Of a stretch of DNA of 64,000 nucleotides, positions 1-10,430 are shown piece by piece. The DNA is from Bryopsis sp. KO-2023 (taxonomy: Eukaryota; Chlorophyta; Ulvophyceae; Bryopsidales; Bryopsidaceae). The stretch is from positions 248,001 through 312,000 of the forward strand of contig BSYQ01000012.1 of the NCBI GenBank assembly GCA_030272585.1. The letters are read 5' to 3'. Below the pieces are notes generated by a model. That model was not told where the DNA came from. It searched no databases and saw only the letters and a program-made list of their open reading frames with translations. Both the position numbers and the translations under genes were made by a program. Position 1 is the first letter of the stretch, and each line of letters opens with the position of its first letter.

Positions 1-975
1 TTACCTTCTCTACGGATTTCAACCAAATGCTATTCCTCCGATGCTACCGCCGACCACGAACGAGGCTGTGGATGTCATGCTGGGACGCATGCAACGCATC
101 GAGGGGGAGGCGAAACAGAATTACGAGAAATCCCGCGAGCATTACAGAAATGTCGCCAACCGAAAACGGAAAGATATCAAACTCAATGTCGGTGACGAAG
201 TTTGTCTCCGAATCACTCAGCTGCCCAAGACCTGCTACAGCCAGATCCCTGCCAAGATCAGACGGAAATACGTGGGTCCATTGAAAGTCGTCGAAGCGAT
301 CTCAGACGTCGCATTCAGGATCGAATTGCCGACGAACTGGAAGATCCACGATGTGTTCCACGTGAGTAAACTGAAGCTTTTTAAGAGATCAGAGACATTT
401 GCAAGGGAAGTGGCGCCGCCGCCGCCGATAATCACAGACGATGGCGAAGAGTTATACAAGGTGCGAGCCATCATTGATCATCGCGGAAAGGGCAAGAATC
501 GTCAGTTCCTCGTTGCATGGCTGGGATATGAATTACATGAAGCGACTTGGGAGAAGGAGCAAAACCTCGACACGGTATCAGATCTCATCGCCCAGTATCT
601 TCAGACGCAAGCGTCCAAGAAAGGGAAGTCCAAGAAACGATGATTCAAGACAGTGAATGATGGGAGAAAAGGTGGATGAATAGAGTGAGAGGGAACTTTA
701 TGTGGATAGTAGTGTGGGCTGCAAATATATCTGCTGGGTTGTTATCTCATGTGGGACCTTTTCTATTTTCGCTGCCTGAATGTGGGACTTTACGAGGACG
801 TTGTGTCCGAAGGGGGGAGTGGTTGATATGACCGACTGGGGTTAGGGTCAGACATAGTGGTGTTATGTCGGACAGAACGGTTAGAGTTGGTGACTTAAGG
901 GACAAGAACGGGTTGTAAAATTATTATCACGGCTGATTGTGCCAACGGGTGTGGGATCCCGGTTTGGCCTTAACA
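1..975 (+). mobile_element. Ty3/gypsy chromovirus, 3' end (element 1)
   Basis: This is the right-hand part of a plus-strand LTR retrotransposon cut by the window edge. The frame open from the edge to 643 gives the integrase C-terminus: a GPY/F-type module (KIRRKYVGPLKV) and the 'VFHVSKLK' segment. A chromodomain follows, around 'VRAIIDHRGKG' and 'FLVAWLGYELHEATWE'. This order is typical of chromoviruses of plants and fungi, where the chromodomain guides integration. An untranslated stretch follows, then a purine-rich tract near 810-822 and a putative 3' LTR from 824 to 975 that begins TGATAT and ends TTAACA (TG...CA). Directly after it the minus-strand pol of another element starts mid-domain, so this element probably inserted into that one. 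The part in view shows no obvious break. Its age cannot be judged because the other LTR is outside the window. Confidence 0.8.
824..975 (+). repeat. Putative 3' LTR of element 1
   Basis: A 152-bp segment bounded by TG and CA, directly after a purine-rich tract (AAGGGGGGAGTGG). It ends exactly where recognisable pol sequence of the neighbouring element begins. The second LTR lies outside the window, so the boundaries are inferred from these signals and not from a repeat match. Confidence 0.55.
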
Positions 976-3900
976 GGGTGGATCATCTCGGATGTATTCG
1001 TCCGAGCGCAGGTACTCCTTGAGTTTGGATACATGGAATGTAGGGTGCAACCGCCAGCCGGCCGGGAGATTGATCCTGTAAGCTACCGGTGACACCACGG
1101 CCTCGATCTTGAATGGGCCGACGTAGCGCCTCCGGATCTTGGCCGGAATATGCTTGGTTACTGCAAGGGGTAGATGGGCGCTCCTGAGGCACACTTCCTG
1201 GCCGACCCGGAACTCCACGTGCCGGCGCTTCTTGTTAGCGACCTCGCACATGTAATTTTGGGCCGCCTCGTAGTTCCGCTTTGCTTCCTCAAGGTCATCG
1301 CTCATCCGTCCAAGCATCTCCTCTGCGGCCTCAACTTTTGTTTCAGGCCGATCGATCTCCAAGCCTCTCGGGTGTTGCCCAAACATCAGGTAGAAGGGCG
1401 AGTACTTGGTTGTGGCATTAACTGCATTGTTCGCCGCGAACTCAGCGGTGCTCAGGTGCTCGCTCCAGTCCTCCGGCCTGGCCTCAACGTAGGGCCGGAG
1501 GAAGTTCTCCAGCGTCCGTATTGTGACCTCGCTTTGCCCATCCGATTGTGGGTGATGGGCCGTGGACATCCTCAGATCCGTGCCCACGAGCCGGAACAAT
1601 TCTTTGTAGAATTGGCTCGTAAAACGTGGGTCTCTGTCGGACACGATCACCTCTGGTATTCCAGAGGTGGGGAACACCTTCGTCAGGAACATCTTTGCAT
1701 ACTCCTTCGCTGACACCTCTTTTGTGCACGGAACGAACTTGCACATTTTCGTGAGCCGATCCACGAATACGGCCACGGCCGTATATCCCTGTGAGAGCGG
1801 GAGGTCGGTAACCAGATCCGTGGTCAGCTGCTCCCATTTGTAGGTCGGAACAGGAAGTGGGTTTAGCAACCCCTTCGGCTTCGCGTTCTCTGTCTTCATG
1901 ACCTGACAGGTGGGGCAGGTGCGAACATAGTGTGTCACGGCCCGTCTCCAGCCGCGCCACCAATAGTTCCGGCTCACCAGCTCGGCCGTCCGAGCTGATC
2001 CAGGATGTCCCGCCATCGGAACATCGTGATGGTCGTGCATCACCATCTGTCGTTTCTCGGCCGGCACAACAATCTTCGGCTCGGCCTCAGGTGTAGGTTG
2101 GTACATAAGAAATCCAGTCTCGGCTCTGAAGTAACCGGGAACGGTGTCACCCCGGTCAAGTTTGGCGACCAGATCTTTGAGGGAAGGATCAGCTGTTGTG
2201 GCGACCTGCCACTCTTGCGCCTCCCCCGGGGAAATTTTGGCCTCCAAAATCGCCAGGCTCTTCAGTTGTGGCTTGCGAGACAGGGCGTCCGCAACCACGT
2301 TGGAGCGGCCCGGGAGGTACACGATCTTGGGCATGATGGACTGAAAATAACCGGCTTTGAGCCACCGGGTCTGAGTACGGGACAAAACTCGTTGCTGCAG
2401 GAAGTGCGTGGCGGGCTGGTGATCCGTGTACACCGTTGTGCCACCTGGCGCTCCTTCCAAATAGTGCCTCCACTGAGCCAGGGCATACGAGATACCCAAC
2501 AGCTCGCGCTCGTAGGCCGAGTATTTCTGTTCCGCGTTGTTCAGAGACCGGCTCAAAAATGCGACCGGTTGTAGTCCCTCCGTTGCCTCTTGCATGAGGG
2601 TAGCTCCCAGGGCAAAGTCCGAAGCATCCGTCACCACCACGTATGGCTTGGCCGGGTCCGGGATCAACAGTACCGGGGCCGAAGTGAGCCGGTCCTTGAG
2701 ACATGCAAATGCGGCTTCCTGATCCGGCCCCCACTCCCATGCTTGATCCTTCTTCACCAATTTTTGGATGGGGGCCGCGATGCGAGAGTACTCCCGGATG
2801 AATCTCCTGTAGTAAGAGACCATCCCCAAAAAGCTCCGCACTTCGGCCACGGACTTCAGTGGCTCCCAGTCCCGGATCGCTGTAACTTTACTCCTGTGAG
2901 GAGAGATGCCCTTGCTGGTGATCCAATGGCCGACAAAATCGAGTTCGGCCACGGCGATGGCACACTTGGACGCCTTGGCGAAGAGGTTGTGCTCGGCCAG
3001 TTTATCGAGTACAAGCCGGAGGTGCTCTGCATGCTCTTCCTCCGTGCGGCTGTACACGATAATATCGTCCAGGAAGACGACCATAAACTGATCATGGAAG
3101 TCCCGGAAGAGATCATTGACCATGGCCATGAATTGTGGTGGCGCGTTCGTGAGGCCGAACGGTACCACCTTATATTCATAGTGGCCATACCTCGTCCGGA
3201 AAGCCGTCTTTTCCTGATCCTCGGCCCGGACCGGCATCTGCCAATAGCCGGACCGAAGATCCAGCCGCGAGAACACCTTTGCTCCGTGGAATCGATCCAA
3301 GAGCTCCTCCGGGAGCGGTAGGGGGTACCGATTCTTAATAGTACGCTGGTTGATCCAGCGGTAGTCTATACAGAACCGGAGCCCGCCATCCTTTTTATTT
3401 GCGAAAAGGATAGGTGCTCCCCATGGGCTCTTCGATGGCCGGATGATATCCCGGTCCAACATGTAGTCCAGCTGCTTCTTGACCTCGGTGAGCTCGGCCG
3501 GAGACAACTTGTACATGGGCCGGAATATGGGTTTGGTGCCCTCTTCGAGCTGTATTTCAAACTCATGCCCATTGCGCACTGGAGGCGTGCCCTTCGGTAG
3601 ATCCGAAGCGAAAACCCGGCGATAACTCTCCAAAAGATTGCTGATCGCCTTGGAATGGTCCGGCCGGGAAAGCTTGCTCAGATCGTCCTTGGTATGTGTG
3701 TCTTCGGCCTCGATTTCATTGACGACGACCATCACCGCGTCGCACTTCTGTGCCTTGACATCCTTCCATATATCTGTGGCTGAGGTATGGGTCATGTTGC
3801 CCACGGTCATGACCTCTGTCGGCCTCGGCTTCTCTGACACGACGAGAGGTAAATTGATTGCGGCCCGGCCTCTGCGGACCGAGACTGTGCGTGTCCGGAA

Positions 3901-4515
3901 ACAGAGCGACGGGTCCTCTGACACTAACCACGGAATCCCCAAGATGATGTCATACGCCATCCCCGGAAAGATGTGGAAGTCTGAAACAAACGATGCTTTT
4001 CCGGCCCGAAATTTCACTCCTTTCGCTTCACCCAACGTCTGCGATTTTGATCCATCCGCCATCACCAACGTTCTTTGTTCTCCACTCGGCCTGATCCCCA
4101 GGCTCTCCCCCGTCCGGGCTGAGAGATAGTTCTCCCAACTACCGGAATCTATGTACGCCGTAAGTGGTTGGCCACTCACGGTCACCTGGATCTCAAATCC
4201 AGTAAAACGCTTGCACGACTCCAAATTACCAGTCTTCATAATAAAAGAAAAATTGTCCCCCTCGGCCGTAGCAGGATCGGTCCGAGTATGTACCCCAGGT
4301 ACTAATGCTGTGGGCGCAGATGCCGGCTGGTCCTCCCCGAGGCCCAGTTGCGCTTCTGACATCGGCCCACTAGACGACTCTTGTGGCTTCAAATGACCAT
4401 TGTCGTCGGTTTCTCCCAAGGATCCCGTTCCAGGTGATCCGGCCCGCTCTTCTGCTAATATGGAACGTTTTTGCAGGCTGAAACCCGTATCCTGTACATG
4501 CGTCGGCCCCGCCAA
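976..4515 (-). CDS. Element 2 pol polyprotein (PR-RT-RH-INT)
   Basis: An approximately 1180-residue frame with the Ty3/gypsy domain order. An aspartic protease comes first ('AYIDSGSWENYL', active-site DSG). Reverse transcriptase follows, with 'FCIDYRWINQRT' and the catalytic 'FLDDIIVYS'. RNase H has 'VVTDASDFALGATL'. Integrase has a zinc-binding HHCC region ending 'YVRTCPTCQ', the core with 'LTTDLVTDLP' and 'HHPQSDGQSEV', and the GPY/F-type 'KIRRRYVGPFKI'. The C-terminal end is replaced by sequence of element 1. This is retroelement sequence, not a host gene. Confidence 0.85.
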
Positions 4516-4652
4516 CGTATCACCCCAGGTGATTTTTCTTGAGTCTCCGTCCTTTCGTCCCTCGTTCTTTTTATTCCCAAAATCTTCCGGCTCTTCGGCC
4601 TCACTACCACCCGTATTGCCGTCCAGGGGTGGTGGCCTTGCCCCCCGGACGC

Positions 4653-6851
4653 TCAGTTTACTGAACGCTTGGCGTCCGCGAGCTTAGGGCAGACCCTGAT
4701 GCTATGGTTAGCACCACACAAATAACATGACATTCCACGGCCCCCGGCCGCGTTGCCACGGCCCTGGAATCGGCCTCCGTTTCTTCCACCACCACCAAAT
4801 CTTCCTCCACCACGGCCACGGCCACGGCCACCGCCACGGCCTCGGCCACGGTTCGCACCAATTGCATTCACTTGGTCCGGCTCTTGATCACGAATGTGAT
4901 TCACGCCGCCCCTGCGATTCCAGCGTCTCGGCCCATGGTTCCGGCCCGGAGGTGCTGAGTGCATTCCCCGAACGCCGTCCAAACGCTCCGCCATTTCCAC
5001 CGCTTCCCGTACGTTACCCCGTACAAACCCGACCACCTGACTCCTGATCGGGTCCTTCAGGCCATTAGTGAAGGCACTGAAGGTCTCCGCCTCCGACATG
5101 TCGGGTATGCGAAACGTTATCGAGTTGAAACGCTTCACGTACTCTTTGACAGTCGTGTGCTGTCGGAGACTGCGGAGCTCAATGCGGGCTCGCTCGGGGG
5201 TGGTGGTCGGCTCGAACATTCGCCTGGCCTCCTCGGCCCACGCTTGCCAATCCCGGAAAGGCTGGCGCCGGCCCTCCATTACTTTCAGCTCCTGGAGGTT
5301 CATCCACTCCGACGCCGGCCCCTCGGTGTTGGCCGAGATGACTTGCAGCCATTGCTGCTCGGCCACCCCGTGAGCCCGAAACCAGCGGCCCATTCGCATC
5401 AGCCAGTCCGTGACGTTGGCAGATCCGTTGAATGGCTTTGGCATCGGAATCTTGACTTGGCGCAGGCCATTGTTTCCGCCAGCTTGGCCACCCGGGGCTT
5501 GAGGTCCATGCGGTCCACCCGGCGCGCCAGGGCCTCCTGGTCCACCCGGTCCACCTGGTCCTCCCGGCCCTCCTGGTCCACCTGGGCCGCCCGGTCCACC
5601 TGGGCCGAAACCTCCATCCGGTCCATGCGGGCCGCCCGGTCCATCTGGTCCTCCTGGTGGTCTTCTTGGCGGGAACCCGTCATCCCGGCCCCTGCGTCTT
5701 GGATCATCGCCATCATCATCACCACCTCCCCCTCCTCCTGGAGCTCCGCCGGCCGCTCTGCGGAACGGTCGGCCTCCAAATCCTCCCAGATCTGTCGGGT
5801 CCTGTTGTCCAACTGAGGCGTAGGATCCCATTCCCGCAAAGGGGTCCGATCCTGATGCAAACGTTGGACGAGGTCTGGGTACGTCTCTGAACCCGGAATC
5901 CACTGCGCGCCTCGACTGGTCCGGAGGTAACAGTGGCGCCTCTCCTTCCCGAATAACTGGGCCGCCTCCTCTGGGCCGTGAGGACGCGTTGGGCGGACGT
6001 GGTCCGGCCATGGATACTGGGGGCGCCAACACGGGCACAGGTACTGGTACGTTGGGTCCGAGTGGTGCGACGAGGGTAACTTCTGGCTGGCCCGACGATG
6101 TGGCCACGGGCGGGGCCGAAGTTGGGTCGGTAACGGTGTGTGTGACGAACACCGGGACCGGCTCTGGGGCGGCCGGAACTTTCATGGAAAAACGGGAAAT
6201 CAGCTCGTCCACAGTGGGGAACTGCTCTGTCTCTTCCTTCAGCTCCTTGGTGGCCACGCCCAAAGTCGCCACGGCCGCTTGGTTGTCGGCCACTTGTAAC
6301 GACAGCCTCTCTGTGCGTACGCCCAAATCCCGGACGTTGGCCGTAGCTTGCTCCACGGCCCGGTCCTGTGACATTTGGACGCGCTGCTCCATTTCCGTGA
6401 CCAAGTGGTTGTTGGCCTCTTGCAACTCGAGCAACCGTCTGGAAAACTCTTCGTCCCGTAGTGCCAACTCTCCCCAGTGGTGCTCCTCGATCTGATTCCG
6501 CTGTGTCTCCAAAGCTTCGGCAAGGGCCGCGGACTGTCCTTCGGCCAGCTGGTACTGCCGCATCTCGGCCTCTTGTCGGTACTGGTGCAACTCTCCACGG
6601 ACCATCTCCAGGGCACCTCTCAACTCGTCCGCGGTCCGTCCGGCCCAGTTCTCTGCGTCCACGGCAATTTGTGCCACCCGGATGTCGGTCTCCCTGTTGT
6701 TCACCTCCACGTTCTGGTAGTGCTGAACGTTGTTCTGCACGTTCTGGACGTAAACGCCGGCCGGTGGAACTGGTGGCGGGTCTTCTTCGGTCCCCATGGA
6801 CATGAGGTCCGATCCGTCTACTGACTCGACTTCGTATGGGACAAGTGCCAT
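4653..6851 (-). CDS. Element 2 gag protein
   Basis: A 732-residue frame. The N-terminal third is rich in Glu/Gln/Ala and looks like coiled coil. The middle holds a long Gly-Gly-Pro run resembling a collagen-like linker. A retrotransposon gag domain follows ('FNGSANVTDWLMRMGRWF' through 'YVKRFNSITFRIPDM'). The end has an Arg/Gly-rich tract and one CCHC-type zinc knuckle (C-x2-C-x4-H-x4-C, starting CYLCGANHS). The Gly-Pro run is unusual for a gag and could be mistaken for a host collagen-like gene. Confidence 0.8.
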   Translation of the reverse strand: MALVPYEVESVDGSDLMSMGTEEDPPPVPPAGVYVQNVQNNVQHYQNVEVNNRETDIRVAQIAVDAENWAGRTADELRGALEMVRGELHQYRQEAEMRQYQLAEGQSAALAEALETQRNQIEEHHWGELALRDEEFSRRLLELQEANNHLVTEMEQRVQMSQDRAVEQATANVRDLGVRTERLSLQVADNQAAVATLGVATKELKEETEQFPTVDELISRFSMKVPAAPEPVPVFVTHTVTDPTSAPPVATSSGQPEVTLVAPLGPNVPVPVPVLAPPVSMAGPRPPNASSRPRGGGPVIREGEAPLLPPDQSRRAVDSGFRDVPRPRPTFASGSDPFAGMGSYASVGQQDPTDLGGFGGRPFRRAAGGAPGGGGGGDDDGDDPRRRGRDDGFPPRRPPGGPDGPGGPHGPDGGFGPGGPGGPGGPGGPGGPGGPGGPGGPGAPGGPHGPQAPGGQAGGNNGLRQVKIPMPKPFNGSANVTDWLMRMGRWFRAHGVAEQQWLQVISANTEGPASEWMNLQELKVMEGRRQPFRDWQAWAEEARRMFEPTTTPERARIELRSLRQHTTVKEYVKRFNSITFRIPDMSEAETFSAFTNGLKDPIRSQVVGFVRGNVREAVEMAERLDGVRGMHSAPPGRNHGPRRWNRRGGVNHIRDQEPDQVNAIGANRGRGRGGGRGRGRGGGRFGGGGRNGGRFQGRGNAAGGRGMSCYLCGANHSIRVCPKLADAKRSVN

Positions 6852-7390
6852 TGTGCAAGATAAGCGGCTCTTCGTTCAACCTCGGCTCTGGCCGCGAGTA
6901 GCTGTGTGTTTGCCTCTGTGGCTGGTGCGTCGCCACACGACCCGGTACTCTCCGTCTCCCAATCTTGGTAGTATCCGGCTTGGTGCCTTTCGTATACACG
7001 GAGGTCCGGTGAGGGTAACGAACTTTCGGCCGTGTGGTCTCCGTTGCTTTTTGAGAAAGCGGTACTGTGTGCTGTGGCTTCGGACATGTGCTGTCTGTGG
7101 TAGTGCGGCTTCGGCCGGTCTTGCTCCGAAACCAGTTGATAAGAACTTCTCGAATGCGGACTCAAAGGATACTCTCGAACTCTGTTTACAACTCAGGTTC
7201 GAATACAACGATAACTTCCAGCTCGGGCCGCTTATGTAGCCGGCCCGAGCCCTGAACTGTACCGGCCATTAGGACCCCTTGGGTTCTAATGGCCCCTTTA
7301 CTGAATCGGCCGCGGCTCATGGACCGCATGTAAGCGGCCCATGGGCCGGGCCGCCTATGACTGGACAGGCCGTGGGAAGCTGACCCGGGT

Positions 7391-8661
7391 TGTGGAGAAA
7401 TGGCGTATCAGGAAGTGTTGCAGGTTTTGATTGAATGGGAACAATATTCGGGAATTGGTTTAAACTTTTCCAAAACGATTATGATGGTTTTTTTTCAGCA
7501 GCTTATGTCTTCTTCTTTTCATTTTCATGAGCATTCTATACCAATTTCAGAGGACCATACATATTTAGGAATTCGGTTATCATCAAGTTCTCATCATCCT
7601 TTTTTGCCGCATATTGATTATGTTTTAGCACAGTGTCGGAAAGCAATGGGGTTTGTTTTGTCGCGTCTTTTTGCTCTGAAAATTGAGGATCCAAAAGTAG
7701 CATACAATCTTTTTAAGGTGTATGTTTTGGGCAGTATAGGATATGGGTTCCCTATTTGGGGTCCATTCCTAACAGTTTCTCAGTGGCGTTTGTTGGAAGC
7801 AATTCATCTCCAGTTTATGAGAAGTATCCTCCGTTTGCCTCGATATACGCCAAAGGAGGTTCTGTACGGGGAATTAGGGTGTTATCCATTAGAATTAGCA
7901 CTTTGGTCGCAATTGTGCCGATATTGGAACAAGTTGGTTGGGTTATCAGTTGATCGATTGCATGGAAGATTGTTTTGTTGGGGTTTTGATCAATATCACG
8001 CATCTCGATCTTCTTGGTTTGGGCGTATTTTGGGTTTTTTCAGACGGTTTTGGCCGGAGAAGATATTTTCTTCTACGACTTTGGTGGACATTTCGGAATT
8101 TCAGCGTCGTTATAAAGCTATGCATGCTGAACATGTTTTCGGTTCATCTGCATCTCGAGTTATATCTTGGTATCGGCATATTAAGTTTTCCCTCGGATTT
8201 GAACGGTATTTGACAACTTTAAAACCAACTTCTCTTCGGGTTTTCTTTACTCGTTTTCGTTGTGGTATTCATTTCTTGGAAGTGGAAGTGGGACGATATA
8301 ATGGTGTACCAAGGGAAAACAGGATTTGTCGGTTGTGTCGGTCCGCGGTGGAAGATGAACGGCATTTTCTTTTTGAATGTCCTTTTTATTCTTCCTTTCG
8401 TTCTTTGCATTCAGATGTTTTTCGATGGGCTAATCCCAAGGATCTTTTTAGTAGGGTGCCATCGGGCAAATTAGCTTTAGTTATCAGCAAAATGGCTTCA
8501 ATACGTTCAGCAGGTTTACAATCCTAAGGTTTTTGTTTTGTTTTTGTTTTTTTTGTTTTTCTCTTTCTTTTCTTTCCTTTTTGTCTTTGTTCCAGCATCA
8601 TAGAGGGTGATGGCTCTCTTTTGCTGTGGATTGTAATTATGATTATGATTATGATTATGGT
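7391..8661 (+). mobile_element. 5'-truncated non-LTR retrotransposon (LINE) 3' end
   Basis: One open frame (7400-8527, about 375 residues) matches the region downstream of the reverse transcriptase catalytic site of a LINE. It starts with 'IEWEQYSGIGLNFSKT' (typical just after the YADD block), continues through the thumb-like 'YLGIRL' and 'FLPHIDYVL', and ends with the zinc finger of LINE-encoded RTs, 'CRLCRSAVEDERHFLFECPF' (C-x2-C-x7-H-x4-C). A T-rich 3' UTR follows, then a short ATTATG repeat tail (8635-8661) of the kind left by target-primed reverse transcription. The 5' part, including endonuclease and catalytic RT motifs, is missing, so this is a dead-on-arrival copy. It borders element 2's LTR at about 7390. 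Confidence 0.8.
8635..8661 (+). repeat. ATTATG tandem tail of the LINE
   Basis: About four to five copies of the hexamer ATTATG at the end of the LINE 3' UTR. Several LINE clades end in short tandem repeats instead of poly(A). Confidence 0.7.
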
Positions 8662-10430
8662 TTGTTTGACATCGTTTTGTGTGCCCCAATATCTAAGTGG
8701 TTTATCCTAAATGGATGCAATTTGGTCCAGTAAGTGCTGGACAGAATCCTGCTGAAGGACTGACTCTTGGCAGTATGTCTGGCATAGACTCACTGCCAAC
8801 ACCCCCCCGAGTTTCTGGCAGGAAGCATATCATTGTCCCGCCCCCCTTCCTCTTTGACTATAAAGAAACCCTGTACTGTGAGGAGGAACAGATAAATGTC
8901 GGTGTCAGAACTAAAGAGAGGGAGAACTGCGTCGGCCTGTTGTCCTGTGGGTCGACGCGCACTTGCTGGAGGGGCTGCGACCCGAGAAAGTGTGGCCGTT
9001 CGATGACAGCCCTTCATCGCTCCAGCGTCGTCATCTTTCTTTTTCACGCCGTCGCATGGTGGAAGGGGACACATCGAGAGCGCAAAGCCGGAGAGCTCGG
9101 AGCTGGTCCGAGTGATCGCTGGCCTCAGGGAGAACGAAGGGGCGCGTCCTCGCGGTTATATGTCCAGCGATGCCAAGAAGGCCATTCCCGCGACCGTGGC
9201 GACCACTTTCGGGTTCGTCACGGGGAAGGTCCTGGACGAATGAACTCACAGTTTGCTACTCGCCGTGCTGCGGCACTTTTACGTCTGAAGAGGTGGTCAT
9301 GTTGAGGTGTTGAGAGTAAATTTCCTTCCAGCTTTCAACTGAAAAGCTGGTGGTTCCATTCCGTGAGCGTGCGAGAGGCGTACTTCGACACGTCCGCCTT
9401 TCTCCTTTGATGCCTCTGCACTGGCTACATTCTACGTGCGAAGAGACCCGCATGCACCTGGAAGGCTTCCTGAAGCCGACCCTCCCCAAGAAGATGATTT
9501 CTTCGAAAAGGCGTCGAGACTCGCACCTCAGGCTCGCGCAAAATTGCTCCCTGGTGGCGTCGCGGAATACAGCGCGTCACTTGAGGAAAACTTCGATGTG
9601 GGGAAACGTTCTTCTCCATGCTTCACAACTTTCGGGCAAAATCTTGAGGAGGTCGCCCGTCAAGTTTGCAGGATTTCTATCGAGTCTACCTGCTAACGAT
9701 CAGTTGCCCTCTTGTTCTTCACCCTTCCTGGTCAGGAGGGTGAAGACCAGGAAGGCTTCAGCAAACCCCCTGACCGGGTACGTGCTGAGCGTGGGGCCGG
9801 GGGGGATTCTAAAGAATTGATGATGCTGTCTCTCGTTGACCTCATCCGCGGAGAGAGGCGTTCAAGTCTGTGGCTGGTGCACCTCCATTAAATGTTGCTG
9901 GGCTGGGAGAAGAACAGCAAGTGAAGGTCAACAGTAAAGCCTTCATGGCTTTACTGTTGGATACATCATGGATACATCATTTTGACGCGAGGACAGTAGT
10001 CCTAAATTCAATCATCTTTTCTAGATTGAATTTTCATGCTCCCCTTGCTTGTTGAGCATGAAACCATTTGCTACTGGAAAACTGCTTTTGCATGCGTGGG
10101 CTGTTAACCCGTAATCTTTTGTTTTTTTGTGCACCCCAGAATTTCTCTCGACAAATGCCACTCCAAGGAGGATGCAGAGAAGGGAATGGATCGATCACCA
10201 GATTCAGTTGACAAGACAAGGGCTGTTGGGTAAAGAAAAAAAGAAATTCAAGTTCTTCTCAAACAAAGCAACCCCAAAAACCAAAACCACACGCCCCCAA
10301 AAAACCAACAAAAAGAAGCGATGTGTTTGCATCACTCCATCTGACTCCATGCATGTCTGTATTTAAAAAAAATAGAGTCAAATGGGAAGTAAAAACAAAG
10401 GTGGGAAGAAGAGGGGGGGGGGGGGAGCGG
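8662..10430. other. Gene-poor, hairpin-rich segment
   Basis: No complete gene is recognised. The segment holds a series of perfect inverted repeats: 8725-8742, 8767-8799, 9328-9350, 9723-9755, 9929-9959, 10004-10033 and 10032-10063. It also has a more GC-rich stretch (8880-9830) with coding-like fragments that do not assemble into a clear gene. One reads 'GYMSSDAKKAIPATVATTFG' and ends at a stop near 9243. Another, ending at 9696, contains 'RLAPQARAKLLPGG'. These could be gene remnants or exons of a gene not resolved here. Confidence 0.4.

Larger units (their letters stand above)
976..7390 (-). mobile_element. Ty3/gypsy retrotransposon (element 2), interrupted at its 3' end
   Basis: A minus-strand LTR retrotransposon with gag (4653-6851) and pol (976-4515) as two long open frames. 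A candidate primer-binding site, TGGTTTCGGAGC, lies at 7123-7134 on the minus strand. The 5' LTR should start just beyond it (about 7137) and run to about 7390, with a TATA-like 'CTACATAAG' near 7225. Its outer edge is not fixed because no second copy is in view. Pol ends abruptly just after the integrase GPY/F-type module where element 1's LTR begins, so any chromodomain and the 3' LTR should lie left of the window. Apart from that interruption the coding parts look largely whole. The outer flank abuts a LINE fragment. Confidence 0.75.

Noticed and set aside
4653-6999. Collagen-like Gly-Pro protein on the minus strand as a host gene
   Set aside because: The same frame contains a retrotransposon gag domain and a CCHC zinc knuckle and sits before pol, so it is gag of element 2.
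824-7390. Matching LTR pair for element 2 within the window
   Set aside because: Sequence beyond 7137 shows no similarity to 640-975, which belongs to element 1; the second LTR must lie outside the window.
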